From JANNMJ01 sp031426455 (GTDB lineage Bacteria > Bacteroidota > Bacteroidia > Cytophagales > Hymenobacteraceae): 64,000 nucleotides of DNA. Where the stretch lies: NCBI GenBank assembly GCA_031426455.1, contig JANPLI010000139.1, positions 1 to 64,000 on the forward strand, given 5' to 3'. The notes beneath the pieces were generated by a model. That model saw nothing but the letters and a program-made list of their open reading frames with translations. It did no database searches and had not been told where the DNA came from. Of the stretch, positions 34,381 through 43,400 are shown piece by piece (positions within the stretch are counted from its first letter, which is position 1; the number at the start of each line of letters is the position of its first letter). The position numbers and the translations under genes are program-made.

Positions 34381-34476
34381 CCGTCAATGCGACCATCCTC
34401 AACGAAGCCGCGCTATTCGATGACAGCATTCGCTACTCCGTGGACTTCGAGGCCAAAAACGACGTGTTCTTTTAGC
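34348..34476 (+). pseudogene. C-terminal fragment of an unidentified protein
   Basis: A 40-codon open stretch without a start ends in ILNEAALFDDSIRYSVDF and EAKNDVFF before TAG at 34474-34476. It looks like a genuine protein end, but I cannot assign a family. It abuts the broken 5' end of the guanylate kinase copy on the opposite strand, as expected at a deletion or rearrangement junction. Confidence 0.35.
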
Positions 34477-34480
34477 CGTC

Positions 34481-35797
34481 CTACTTCTTCCCCTCCGCGT
34501 ACCCCACCGCCAGCCGGCACAGCGCCCGCACGCCTACCGGAAAGGCGGCTTCATCGACCAGAAAGTCCGGCGTGTGGTGCGGGCCGTCGGTGGGTTGGCG
34601 GCTCGGTGGGCACGCGCCGAGCCAGAAGAAAAAGCCCGGTACGCGCTGGGCGTAGAAGGCGAAGTCTTCGGCACCGGTAGTGGCGGGCACCTCGCGCAGC
34701 GGCGGCGCGCCGGGCAGCGCCGCCAGCAGCGGCCGGACGCGCGCCGTCAGGGTAGGGTCATTGTAGGTCACGGGGTACTGGACCGTGATCTTCACGTCCG
34801 CCCGCGCGCCGGCTGAGGCGGCGATATTCGTGGCCACCTCGCGCAGGCGGCGGTGCAGCAGGTGCTGGGTGGTGGTGTCGAAGGAACGGATCGTGCCGAT
34901 CAGCCGCACTTCTTCGGGAATGATATTCTCGCGGATGCCGCCGTGGATGGCGCCCACCGTCAGCACGGCCGCGCCATTGGTCAGTTGCACGTTGCGGCTC
35001 ACGATGGTCTGGATGCCGAGCACGATCTGGGCGGCCGTCACCACCGGGTCCACGCCGAGCCAGGGCATTGCGCCGTGGGTCTGCTTGCCGTGCACGACGA
35101 TCTCGTACTTGTCCACCGCGGCGTATTCGGCGCCCGGCCGGAAGCAGAGCGTGCCGACCGGAAACTGACTGGAAATGTGCTGGCCGAACACCACGTCCAC
35201 CTTCGGATTATCTAGCACGCCTTCCTTTACCAGCAGTTCGGCACCGCCGTCCTCGCCGTCAGGAGCGCCTTCTTCGGCGGGCTGGAAGATGAACTTAATG
35301 GTGCCCCGCACCTCGGCCCGGACGCTGCTCAGGGCTTGGGCCGCACCCAGCAGCATCGCCGTGTGGGTGTCGTGGCCGCAGGCGTGCATCACGCCCGTCG
35401 TCTGGCCGCGGTAGGTGGTGGTGGCCATCGAGCGGAACGGCAACTCATTGCGTTCGGTCACGGGCAGCGCGTCGATATCGGCGCGCAGGGCCACCACCGG
35501 ACCGGGCTTGCCGCCTTTCAGCAAGCCCACCACGCCGGTATGGGCGCGACCAGTCTGCACCTCCAGGCCAGGCATTGCGCGCAGGGCGGTGGCAATCAGC
35601 TCGGCCGTCTGAAACTCGCGGTTGCCCAGCTCCGGGTGCTGGTGTAGGGTGCGTCGCCAAGTGAGCACCTGAGGTTGCACGGCCTCGACAGCGCGGTCGA
35701 GCCGGGTCAGCAAGGCTTTGTCCTGGGCACGAACGGGCGTGGAAACGAAGGACAGCCAGATGCTCCAGAGCAGGAGCCGGGCGGATGAAATGTGCAT
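34481..35797 (-). CDS. M20-family amidohydrolase (exported)
   Basis: A 438-aa zinc-dependent amidohydrolase of the M20D type (IAA-amino-acid/hippurate hydrolase-like). It has a signal peptide (LLLWSIWLSFVSTPVRAQ), LHQHPELGNREFQTA, ALRADIDALPVTE, metal-binding GVMHACGHDTHTAMLLGAA and FQPAEEG. A dimerisation domain with HGKQTHGAMPWLGVDP follows, and metal ligands recur in TTGAEDFAFYA and GPHHTPDF. The likely substrates are N-acyl amino acids or peptides in the periplasm. It lies downstream of nuoI but has no obvious functional link to it. Confidence 0.9.
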   Translation of the reverse strand: MHISSARLLLWSIWLSFVSTPVRAQDKALLTRLDRAVEAVQPQVLTWRRTLHQHPELGNREFQTAELIATALRAMPGLEVQTGRAHTGVVGLLKGGKPGPVVALRADIDALPVTERNELPFRSMATTTYRGQTTGVMHACGHDTHTAMLLGAAQALSSVRAEVRGTIKFIFQPAEEGAPDGEDGGAELLVKEGVLDNPKVDVVFGQHISSQFPVGTLCFRPGAEYAAVDKYEIVVHGKQTHGAMPWLGVDPVVTAAQIVLGIQTIVSRNVQLTNGAAVLTVGAIHGGIRENIIPEEVRLIGTIRSFDTTTQHLLHRRLREVATNIAASAGARADVKITVQYPVTYNDPTLTARVRPLLAALPGAPPLREVPATTGAEDFAFYAQRVPGFFFWLGACPPSRQPTDGPHHTPDFLVDEAAFPVGVRALCRLAVGYAEGKK

Positions 35798-35842
35798 CAG
35801 GGAAAAATTGCTGGTTGCTGACAAGAGGGGCCGACGTACACG

Positions 35843-36397
35843 CTAGCTCTTGCGGGCGGCTTTGGCGGCGGCTTTGGCAGCTTCGGCTTCGGCGGCTTTA
35901 GCGCGGGCTTCGTCCGCCTGTTCGGGGCTGAGGTCGGCAAAGTGATGGATCATTTCGCGGATATCGACGGCGGCGTAGTCGTACACCTTGGTCATCGTCA
36001 GGCAGTCCGTGGGGCAGACGGTGGTGCAGAGGCCGCAGTAGCAGCACTTGGCGAGGTCGATGTCGAAAACGGGCGCGAGCAGGCGTTTTTTGGTACCGTC
36101 GGACGTGGTACCCACATCTTCCGTGGCTTTCACCGACTCGATGGTGATGCACTGCACGGGGCAGATTTTGGCGCACAGGTCGCAGACGATGCAGTCGTCC
36201 ATCTGATTATGCAGCCGGTAGCGGCCCACCTCCGGCACCGGGACGCCCTGCGCCGGGTAGCGCACGGTTACGTCACCAGTAGTTTCGGTAAAGAAGCCGG
36301 GCTGGCGCACGTCCATAGCGCGGCGGCGATGGCGCGCCTGCACCATATGGCGCCAGGTGAGTTTGAGGCCGGTCAGCAGGGCGTTCAGAGTAGCCAT
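35843..36397 (-). CDS. nuoI: NADH-quinone oxidoreductase subunit I
   Basis: A 184-aa subunit carrying the two 4Fe-4S clusters (N6a and N6b) that pass electrons to NuoB in respiratory complex I. The motifs are CIVCDLCAKICPVQCITIE and KCCYCGLCTTVCPTDCLTMT. The start MATLNALLTGLKLTWRHM at 36397 is preferred over the longer frame, which reads through an intergenic repeat. The C terminus is an Ala/Lys-rich tail. nuoH lies upstream; the expected nuoJ does not follow. Confidence 0.95.
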   Translation of the reverse strand: MATLNALLTGLKLTWRHMVQARHRRRAMDVRQPGFFTETTGDVTVRYPAQGVPVPEVGRYRLHNQMDDCIVCDLCAKICPVQCITIESVKATEDVGTTSDGTKKRLLAPVFDIDLAKCCYCGLCTTVCPTDCLTMTKVYDYAAVDIREMIHHFADLSPEQADEARAKAAEAEAAKAAAKAARKS

Positions 36398-36401
36398 TGA
36401 G

Positions 36402-36442
36402 GAGTAGTTTCTCGCAGCGTTTCGCAAAGTTTTACGCGGAGT
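36402..36442. repeat. CGCAAAG-type direct repeats between nuoH and nuoI
   Basis: Two copies of GTTTCGCAAAG flank GTTTTACGCGGA in the short junction between the nuoH stop and the nuoI start. The composition recalls the CTGCGTCTCTGCG repeats at 50072-50104. Confidence 0.55.
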
Positions 36443-36487
36443 TTCGCAAAGCCGACCGTCCGGCTTTGTCGCCGGCAACGCGCCGCT

Positions 36488-37570
36488 TTATCCCAACCAA
36501 ATCTTCCACAGCGCCACGGCCACTACCAGCGCCAGGGCGGCGGGCGTCAGCACCTTCCAGCAGAGGCGTAGAAGCTGATCGACGCGCAGGCGTGGGTACG
36601 TCCAGCGCGCCCACAACTGGCCGAAGAGCAGCGTCAGCACCTTCAGCGTCAGCCAGCCAGCGCCCCAGGCCACGCCGCCCACCGTGCCGGGCGCGCCGGT
36701 GGTCCAGTCGGCGAGGCGCGCCGGCCCCAGATTCGGCAGCGGCGTATTCCAGGACCCCAGAAACAGCACCGACGCCACCACGCAGACCAGGATCATCATC
36801 GCGTATTCGGCCAGAAAAAAGGCGGCGTACCGGAAGCCGCTGTACTCGGTGTAGATGCCGGCCACGAGTTCCGATTCGGCTTCCGGCAGGTCGAACGGCG
36901 CGCGGTTGCACTCGGCCAGCGCGGCGATGTAGTAGATCAAAAAACCCACCGTCAGGGCGGGCATCCGGACGATATTCCACGTCAGCAGCCCGCCGACGTG
37001 CGTCACATCCAGCCCCAACGCCTTGATACCGAACAGGTAATTGGTTTCGGGCGAAAGAATGCCCTGCTGATAGCTCAGCGTTTGCAGGTCGAGGGAGCCG
37101 CCGAGCACCGCCACCGCCAGCACGGCCAGCCCGATGGGCACTTCGTAGCTCACGATCTGCGCCACAGCCCGCAGGGCGCCCAGCACGGCGAATTTGTTGC
37201 CCGACGACCAGCCCGCTAGTAGCAGCCCCACTACGTCGAGACTCACGATGGCGAGCAGATAAAAAACGCCCGTCGGGGCATTGCTGGCCTGCACCCCCGG
37301 CGCCACCGGCAGCACGGCAAACCCGGCCAGCACGGCCCCGAACACCAGCACGGGCGCCAGGCCAAAGAGCCAGGGGTCGGCGGCAGCAGGCCGGATATAT
37401 TCCTTCTGGAGCAGCTTCAGCACATCCGCGACGGGCTGCAACAGTCCGTAGGGCCCAGCCAGGTCCGGCCCTACGCGGTCCTGCATCCAGGCGGCCACCT
37501 TGCGCTCGGCGTAAGCCGTGACGATGACGAAGGCGAGCAGAACGGGAATCGTGAGCAGCAGGGCGAGCAT
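36488..37570 (-). CDS. nuoH: NADH-quinone oxidoreductase subunit H
   Basis: A 360-aa polytopic membrane subunit of complex I that helps form the quinone site. Conserved features are TAYAERKVAAWMQDRVGPDLAGPYGLLQPVADVLKLLQKE, ALRAVAQIVSYEVPIGLAV and ECNRAPFDLPEAESELVAGIYTEYSGFRYAAFFLAEY. There are eight or nine hydrophobic helices. Start chosen at 37570 (MLALLLTIPVLLAFVIV). nuoI follows after a short repeat-containing gap. No nuoG is adjacent upstream. Confidence 0.96.
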   Translation of the reverse strand: MLALLLTIPVLLAFVIVTAYAERKVAAWMQDRVGPDLAGPYGLLQPVADVLKLLQKEYIRPAAADPWLFGLAPVLVFGAVLAGFAVLPVAPGVQASNAPTGVFYLLAIVSLDVVGLLLAGWSSGNKFAVLGALRAVAQIVSYEVPIGLAVLAVAVLGGSLDLQTLSYQQGILSPETNYLFGIKALGLDVTHVGGLLTWNIVRMPALTVGFLIYYIAALAECNRAPFDLPEAESELVAGIYTEYSGFRYAAFFLAEYAMMILVCVVASVLFLGSWNTPLPNLGPARLADWTTGAPGTVGGVAWGAGWLTLKVLTLLFGQLWARWTYPRLRVDQLLRLCWKVLTPAALALVVAVALWKIWLG

Positions 37571-37667
37571 CGGCAGGGTAGTAACGCGTCGTTCGGGGGT
37601 AGAACCACGAACGGCGCGCAAAGGTCGGGGCCGTCGCGCCGTTTGCTGGCAAGCCCCTCTCGGTCAC

Positions 37668-38309
37668 TCAGACAACTCGCAAGGGGGACAGGTCGATATC
37701 GTCGTAGAGTTCTGCCAGAGGCACTTGCAGTCCAAGTGCAGGCACGGGCAGGGTGGCCGCCAGATCGGTATACACCTCATTAATCCAGGGGGCATTTTCT
37801 TCGGCCCGAGTATAAGATTCGACCCAGACCCGGTACTGCGATACCAGCACGTACTGCCGCAGCGACGGCAGTTGCCGGTAACGCTCCCATTTCCACTCCC
37901 GGTCGCGGTGCAGGGTCGAACTCGACATCACTTCCACGATCACGACCGGGTGGCGCCAGCGCTGCTCGGCTTTGAGGTCGGCCGGGTCGCACGACACCAG
38001 CACGTCCGGGTAAGTGTTGGCCGTAGCGGTTTGCAGCTTCAGGTCCTGCGCCAGGGCGCGGCACTTGCGGCCTTTCAGCCGGGTGCGGAACGCGAACTGG
38101 ATATTGCTAGTGAGAATATTATGCCGCTGCGAAGCGCCTGCCATCCCCAGAACCCGACCCCGCGCATCAGTTTCGTAGCCGTGTTTGGGCACGATTTGCC
38201 CGTCGAACCACTCGATGCGGTAGTCGAGCTGTTCTTCCAGGGCCAGGTATTCTTCTTCCGAATAACGGCGCTCGTAGTCGATGGGGGTTGAGGCGATGGG
38301 CGAAGTCAT
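37668..38309 (-). CDS. Uma2-family (DUF820) protein, copy 1
   Basis: A 213-aa protein of the Uma2 family, which has a PD-(D/E)XK nuclease-like fold. Seen: YSEEEYLALEEQLDYRIEWFDGQIV near the N terminus, ASQRHNILTSNI, CRALAQDLKLQTATANTYPDVLVSCDP (the acidic core), PVVIVEVMSSST and KWERYRQLPSLRQYVLVSQYRVWVES. It starts at MTSPIASTPIDYERRY. The next gene is a tandem duplicate. Uma2 proteins are abundant in Cytophagales and cyanobacteria; a nuclease role is assumed from the fold, not shown. Confidence 0.85.
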   Translation of the reverse strand: MTSPIASTPIDYERRYSEEEYLALEEQLDYRIEWFDGQIVPKHGYETDARGRVLGMAGASQRHNILTSNIQFAFRTRLKGRKCRALAQDLKLQTATANTYPDVLVSCDPADLKAEQRWRHPVVIVEVMSSSTLHRDREWKWERYRQLPSLRQYVLVSQYRVWVESYTRAEENAPWINEVYTDLAATLPVPALGLQVPLAELYDDIDLSPLRVV

Positions 38310-38394
38310 TGGTAAAAACAGCCTTTTGTCAGACCAGGAAAACGGAAACAAACCAGGGGCAAAGCGGCGGGGCCGCAACGGCTACCCCCGCCAC

Positions 38395-39036
38395 TCACGC
38401 CACCTCCATTGGGGCCAGGTCGGCGTAAGCGTACACCTCGGTCAGGGGCAGGTGTAAAGCTAAAGCCGGCACGGGCAGCTCATCCGTCAGTTTCGTAAAA
38501 AGCGAGCTGGCCCAGGCATCGCCACTGGCGGGGCGATCGTAGGATTCGACCCAAATTCGGTACTGCGACACCAATACGTACTGTTGCAAGCTCGGAATCT
38601 GCCGGTAGCGCTCCAGCTTCCACTCGCGGTCGCGCGTTTGGGTCGAGTTCGACAACACCTCGATGAGCAGCGTCGGATTCCGCCAGACGCGCTCGGCCCG
38701 CAAATCGAGCGGATTACAGGAAACGATCACGTCCGGGTAAGTTTTGGCACCGGTCATTGCCAGCAGCATATCCTGCGACAGGGCTTCGCAGCGCCCACCC
38801 GCCAGGCGATTGTGTAGCCCAACGAGCGCATTGCGCGTGATGCGATTATGCCGCTGTGAGGCGCCAGCCATCCCCAGTATCCGGCCCTGCGCGTCGGTTT
38901 CGTAGCCGTGTTTGGGCACGATCCGCCCGTCGAACCACTCGATGCGGTAGTCGAGTTGCTCTTCCAGGGCCAGGAATTCTTCTTCGGAATAGCGGCGCCC
39001 GTAGTCGATTGGCGGTGGGGAAACGGGAGAAGTCAT
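38395..39036 (-). CDS. Uma2-family (DUF820) protein, copy 2
   Basis: A 213-aa tandem paralogue of the preceding gene, with identical length and block order. Seen: MTSPVSPPPIDYGRRYSEEEF, DYRIEWFDGRIVPKHGYETD, CEALSQDMLLAMTGAKTYPDVIVSCNP, PTLLIEVLSNSTQTRDREWK and LERYRQIPSLQQYVLVSQYRIWVES. The N-terminal 60 codons are almost identical to copy 1, whereas the middle has diverged, indicating a fairly old duplication with a conserved core or partial gene conversion. Confidence 0.85.
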   Translation of the reverse strand: MTSPVSPPPIDYGRRYSEEEFLALEEQLDYRIEWFDGRIVPKHGYETDAQGRILGMAGASQRHNRITRNALVGLHNRLAGGRCEALSQDMLLAMTGAKTYPDVIVSCNPLDLRAERVWRNPTLLIEVLSNSTQTRDREWKLERYRQIPSLQQYVLVSQYRIWVESYDRPASGDAWASSLFTKLTDELPVPALALHLPLTEVYAYADLAPMEVA

Positions 39037-39060
39037 TGGGCAATCATCGTTGGTCAGGCA

Positions 39061-39100
39061 AGTTAAAACACGAACGGCCAGCCCGCAGGCCAGCCGTTCG
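39061..39100 (-). terminator. Intrinsic terminator of fbaA
   Basis: On the minus strand CGAACGGC pairs with GCCGTTCG, with an inner GCC/GGC step, and is followed by TGTTTTAACT. It lies between the aldolase stop and the Uma2 genes. Confidence 0.7.
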
Positions 39101-39126
39101 GTTGCATCAGGCGGCCATCTGGCTGG

Positions 39127-40215
39127 CTACGCGTTGCGGTTCAGGCAGTTCAGGTCGGCGAACGCCTGCTTGAGGCGCGCCACGAAGGCTTCTTCGCCGG
39201 CCCGGAGCCAGACGCGGGGGTCGTAGTATTTCTTGTTCGGCGAATCGGCCCCGCTGGGGTTACCGAGCTGGCCTTGCAGGTAGTCGTGCTTGCTGGCTTC
39301 GTAGGCGCGGATGCCGTCCCAGAACGCCCACTGCATATCAGTATCAATATTCATCTTGATAGCACCGTAGCCGATAGCCTCGGTGATCTTGGCCGGCTCC
39401 GAGCCGGACCCGCCGTGGAAGACGAAGTTCACGGGCTGCTCGTCGGCGGTCTGGAATTTCTCGTGGATGAAACGCTGCGAATCGCGCAGGATGGTCGGCG
39501 TCAGGGTCACGTTGCCAGGCTTGTACACGCCGTGGACGTTGCCGAACGCGGCGGCCACCGTGAAGTCGGGCGAGATTTTCAGCAGCTCCTCGTAGGCGTA
39601 GGCCACTTCTTCGGGCTTCGTGTAGAGATGGTGGGCTTCGAGGTGCGAGTTGTCAACGCCATCCTCTTCGCCGCCGGTCACGCCCAGCTCGATTTCAAGC
39701 GTCATCCCCATTTTCGCCATCCGCTCCAGGTAGCGCTTGCTGACTTCGATATTTTCGTGGATCGGCTCTTCCGAGAGGTCGAGCATATGCGACGAATACA
39801 ACGGCTTGCCGTGCTCCTTGAAGTATTTCTCGCCCGCGTCGAGCAGGCCATCGATCCAGGGCAGCAGCTTTTTGGCGGCGTGGTCGGTGTGCAGAATCAC
39901 GGGGACGCCGTAGGCTGCGGCCACCGTATGCACATGCAGCGCGCCACTGATGCCGCCGATGATGGAGGCCTGCTGTTGGTCGTTCTTCAACGCTTTACCG
40001 GCAAAGAACTGCGCGCCGCCGTTCGAGAACTGAATGATGACCGGCGAATTCACGGCGCGGGCAGTCTCCAGCACGGCATTCACCGAGTTGGTGCCGATGA
40101 CGTTGACGGCGGGCAGCGCGTAATGATTTTCGCGGGCGTGGCGGAGCAGGTCACGAACCTGGTCGCCGGCCAGGACGCCGGCCGGGAATCGGGTGGCTTG
40201 AAGGGTGTCAGCCAT
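39127..40215 (-). CDS. fbaA: Class II fructose-bisphosphate aldolase
   Basis: A zinc-dependent glycolytic aldolase of 362 aa interconverting fructose 1,6-bisphosphate and two triose phosphates. Seen: NHYALPAVNVIGTNSVNAVLE, the metal His in VPVILHTDHAAKKLLPWIDGLLDA, SSHMLDLSEEPI, LEIELGVTGGEEDGVDN, AAFGNVHGVYKPGNV, and the substrate loop FHGGSGSEP to AIKMNIDTDMQWAFWDG. The FbaA-type insertions place it in class IIA. Start at MADTLQATRFPAGVL; the longer frame reads back through a terminator. Confidence 0.96.
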   Translation of the reverse strand: MADTLQATRFPAGVLAGDQVRDLLRHARENHYALPAVNVIGTNSVNAVLETARAVNSPVIIQFSNGGAQFFAGKALKNDQQQASIIGGISGALHVHTVAAAYGVPVILHTDHAAKKLLPWIDGLLDAGEKYFKEHGKPLYSSHMLDLSEEPIHENIEVSKRYLERMAKMGMTLEIELGVTGGEEDGVDNSHLEAHHLYTKPEEVAYAYEELLKISPDFTVAAAFGNVHGVYKPGNVTLTPTILRDSQRFIHEKFQTADEQPVNFVFHGGSGSEPAKITEAIGYGAIKMNIDTDMQWAFWDGIRAYEASKHDYLQGQLGNPSGADSPNKKYYDPRVWLRAGEEAFVARLKQAFADLNCLNRNA

Positions 40216-40300
40216 TACGGTTGATGGGGGAATAAAGCCAGACCTACGTGGCCCAGCCCTTGAACAAAAGTACGATAACGAACGGCCGGGCGTACCCAAA

Positions 40301-40349
40301 AAACCATTTGGCCTTGCCCGGAAACCTGCGAGGTTCCGGGCAAGGCCAA
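40301..40349 (-). terminator. Strong intrinsic terminator of the T9SS protein gene
   Basis: A 16-bp perfect stem (TTGGCCTTGCCCGGAA and its complement, 40308-40349) is extended by a bulged inner stem. On the minus strand it is followed by TGGTTTTTTGG. It separates the large secreted-protein gene from fbaA. Confidence 0.8.
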
Positions 40350-40405
40350 AAATGAGCGTCGTTTTTAAGCGGTTTTGCCGCCGATGCGGCGCCCCAAGCG
40401 CTGTT

Positions 40406-43400
40406 TTACAGCCGCTCCAGCTTCTGCGTGGTGAAGGCAGCACCCGGCGCTTCGAGGCGCAGCACGTAAAGGCCGCGCGGCAGCGCCCCGATGCCGGGAA
40501 GCTGGGTTTGGGTCAGATAGTTGTAGCCTTTTTCCAGCGACACCTGCGCCCGGTACACCACCGCCCCGCGCGCATCAGTCACGACGACTTTCAGGGCCGT
40601 AACGGCCGGAGCGAAGCACTGCAACGTCCAGGCGGCGTTGTCAGCCAGCGGGTTTGGCCAGAAAACCGGGCTGGTACCGGCCGCATCGTCCAGGTTCACG
40701 GCGATGACCTTCGAATAAACCTGCTCGCCGCTGAAATCCTGCTGCCGTAGCCGGTAGTACACCACCTTCACGCCGAAGCGGGCCACCTGCCGGTCGCGGA
40801 ACGTGTAGTCGTGGGCAAGGGCCGTTGTGCCCTGGCCAGGCAGGCTGCCGATGCGCTCAAACCGAACCGCATCCAACGAGCGCTCTACGTCGAAAAGCTG
40901 GTTATTTTTCTCGGACGCCGTGCGCCAGTTGAGTTGGGCATCGGCGCCGTCCATCCGGGCCGTGAACGCCGCCAGTTCCGCTGGCAGCACGTTTTCGTTA
41001 CCCACGCTCCACTCGCTCAGGAGCGTAATGCCTGTGGATTGCGCCACGTACGGGTCCGTATTCTGCGTCAGCGTGGCCGCGCGCGTCGTGTAGCCACCGC
41101 CCGCGTTGCGGGTAAAGCGCAGCGGCGCGGCGCGCACAAACTGCATGCCTTCTTCGGTGCCATTCCATTGCAGGGCCAGCGTGACGGTGGAGCCACCCGC
41201 CACGGCTTCGTCCACCTGCCAGAAACGGCTGATCTGCCGGGCGGGGTACGGCGGCGTGTACTGCGAAGTAGCACTCACGCGCACCCGGTACACGTCCTGC
41301 GTTCCGGTATTCGTCACGGTAGCGGGGTTATAGGTGGTGGCCGTACCCACCGGAAACAGCACCGCCGTAGTGGTGCCGCCGGTGCCCATTCCCTGGCGGG
41401 CGAGCTGGCCGGTGCCGCTGGTCACGAAATAGCGGGTGGTGGTGATGCCCGTCAGGCTGGCGGCAGCGGCCAGCGTCAGGTCCTCATTGACCAACGTCAG
41501 CTTGGTGCTGCTGCCAAAAGTTACGTTCGTATTGATCGTGACGGCGCCCCGGATCGTGGCGCCCGCGCTGCCATTGGTGCGGTTCACGTTCAGCGTACCA
41601 AGCGACGTGCCGCTGATGAAGCGGATGATACCGAAATCGCCGCCCGCCCCGACAGTACCACCCAGCACGTTGAGCGTACCACTGCCGTTGTCGGCAAAGC
41701 CAGAATTAGCCGGAATTGTACCCGCGTTCGACGCCACCCCAGTCGCACCGATGGTCAGCGTTTGGCCGTTCAGGTTCAGGATGTTCGGCCCGGCGGTCGT
41801 GTTGAAGTCGATGGCCGTACCACCAGCGGGCGCACTTACGGTCAACGTCGTGCCCGAAGCCAGATTCACCTGTCCGGCCGTTTTCGCCACTACGATGTAG
41901 TTGATGGCCAGCGCCGTATTCGATGAAACGGCCTGTGTGTTGGCGCCGGTGAAGAAGATAGCCCGACCATTGGACGTGAACGTGCCCGTGTTCGTGAAAT
42001 TGCCGCCCACTTTCAGGTCGCCGCCCGTGGCAGTAGAGAGGATCAGCGTCCCGTCACTGGTCACGAAGCCATCTACCACAAAGGCATCGGTATTGTTATT
42101 AGCATCTACCGTAGCCCCCGTACTGACGTTGAGGTTACCGCGCAGGTTGATTGGCCCCACCGAAGCGTTCGCCACGTCCAGATTCAGGTAGGTACCAGTG
42201 CCGGTCACTTCCACGTTCACCGGCGTCCGAAGCGTCGTCGAGCCATCCCATTCCGAGCGACGGGCATACCCGCCGCCGATATTATAGCGCAGCGTCGAGT
42301 TGACTCCGTATTGCGGGCCGTTGCCGCTGGTGCCGTCCACGAAAACGCCGGAAAGCAGTTCCAGAATGCCGTCGATGGTCGTCACGCCGCCGAAATTGAT
42401 CGGCCCGATGCCGGAGCCACCGGTCTGCACCCGCACCGTGGAAGCGATCAGCAGCGTTCCGCCTGAACCCGGCGCCACCGTGATATGGCGCGGCAGCACC
42501 AATACGCCCGTGCCAGTGCTGGATGAGATCGTCCGCTGCGACGTATTCACCAGGATATTACGCGTATCCAAATTGTTTGCTGGCGAACCTTTCGGTACCA
42601 CGGTCAACGTATTACCATTCAGGTCAAGATTACCGCTCAAGGTGATGGCGTTACCATCGGCCTGGGCAGTGGCCGAGGCATTGGAAAGCAACCGGACCCC
42701 CGTGGTCGAGGTGTTGTTGTTGACGATATAATCAAAACCAAAATTACCGGCGGCGGGCGCCTGCACGGTCTGCATCGCGGAACCGTCGAAGAACACGGCC
42801 CGGCCCTTCGGTATGAACGAGCCACCGGAAAGGCGGCTCAAGTTACCCTGCACTTTCAGGTCGCCGCCGCCAGCATCGGAAAGAACAAGCGTCCCGCTGA
42901 TGGCTATGTTGCCTACGACCACTAACGGCTGGGTCATATCGTTGGCGCCGAAGTCCATAAAGAGGTTCGAACCGGCGTCAATCGTCAGGCTTCCGGCGCA
43001 TTGGCGCAAGACTCCAGCGCCGCCATTACCCAGATCCACCGACGTACTGTTCGTCATCAGCACGTTAGCCGGGTAGCCCTTCCCGCTGGTGGCGCTCCAT
43101 TCGGTTCCCCGGCCATAGGGCGTAGCTGGCCCTTGCCCCGTCGCGTAGGCCAGGGTGGAGCTGGCGGCATAGTTCGGGGCATTCGTGTTCACGAAACCGC
43201 CCGTGTTGAGGCGTAATATGCCGTTGACGGTTGAATTTGCGCCAAAATTGACGCCACCACCCGCCAGGGTGACATTATTAAAAGTTGTATTAGTCGAACC
43301 GCCGATGGTGCCCCCCGCGAAAAATAGCACCGTGGCGGTGCCTGCTGCATAAGTACCGTTATTAGTGAATGTGCCAGCATTAGTTCCACCAAACGAAATC

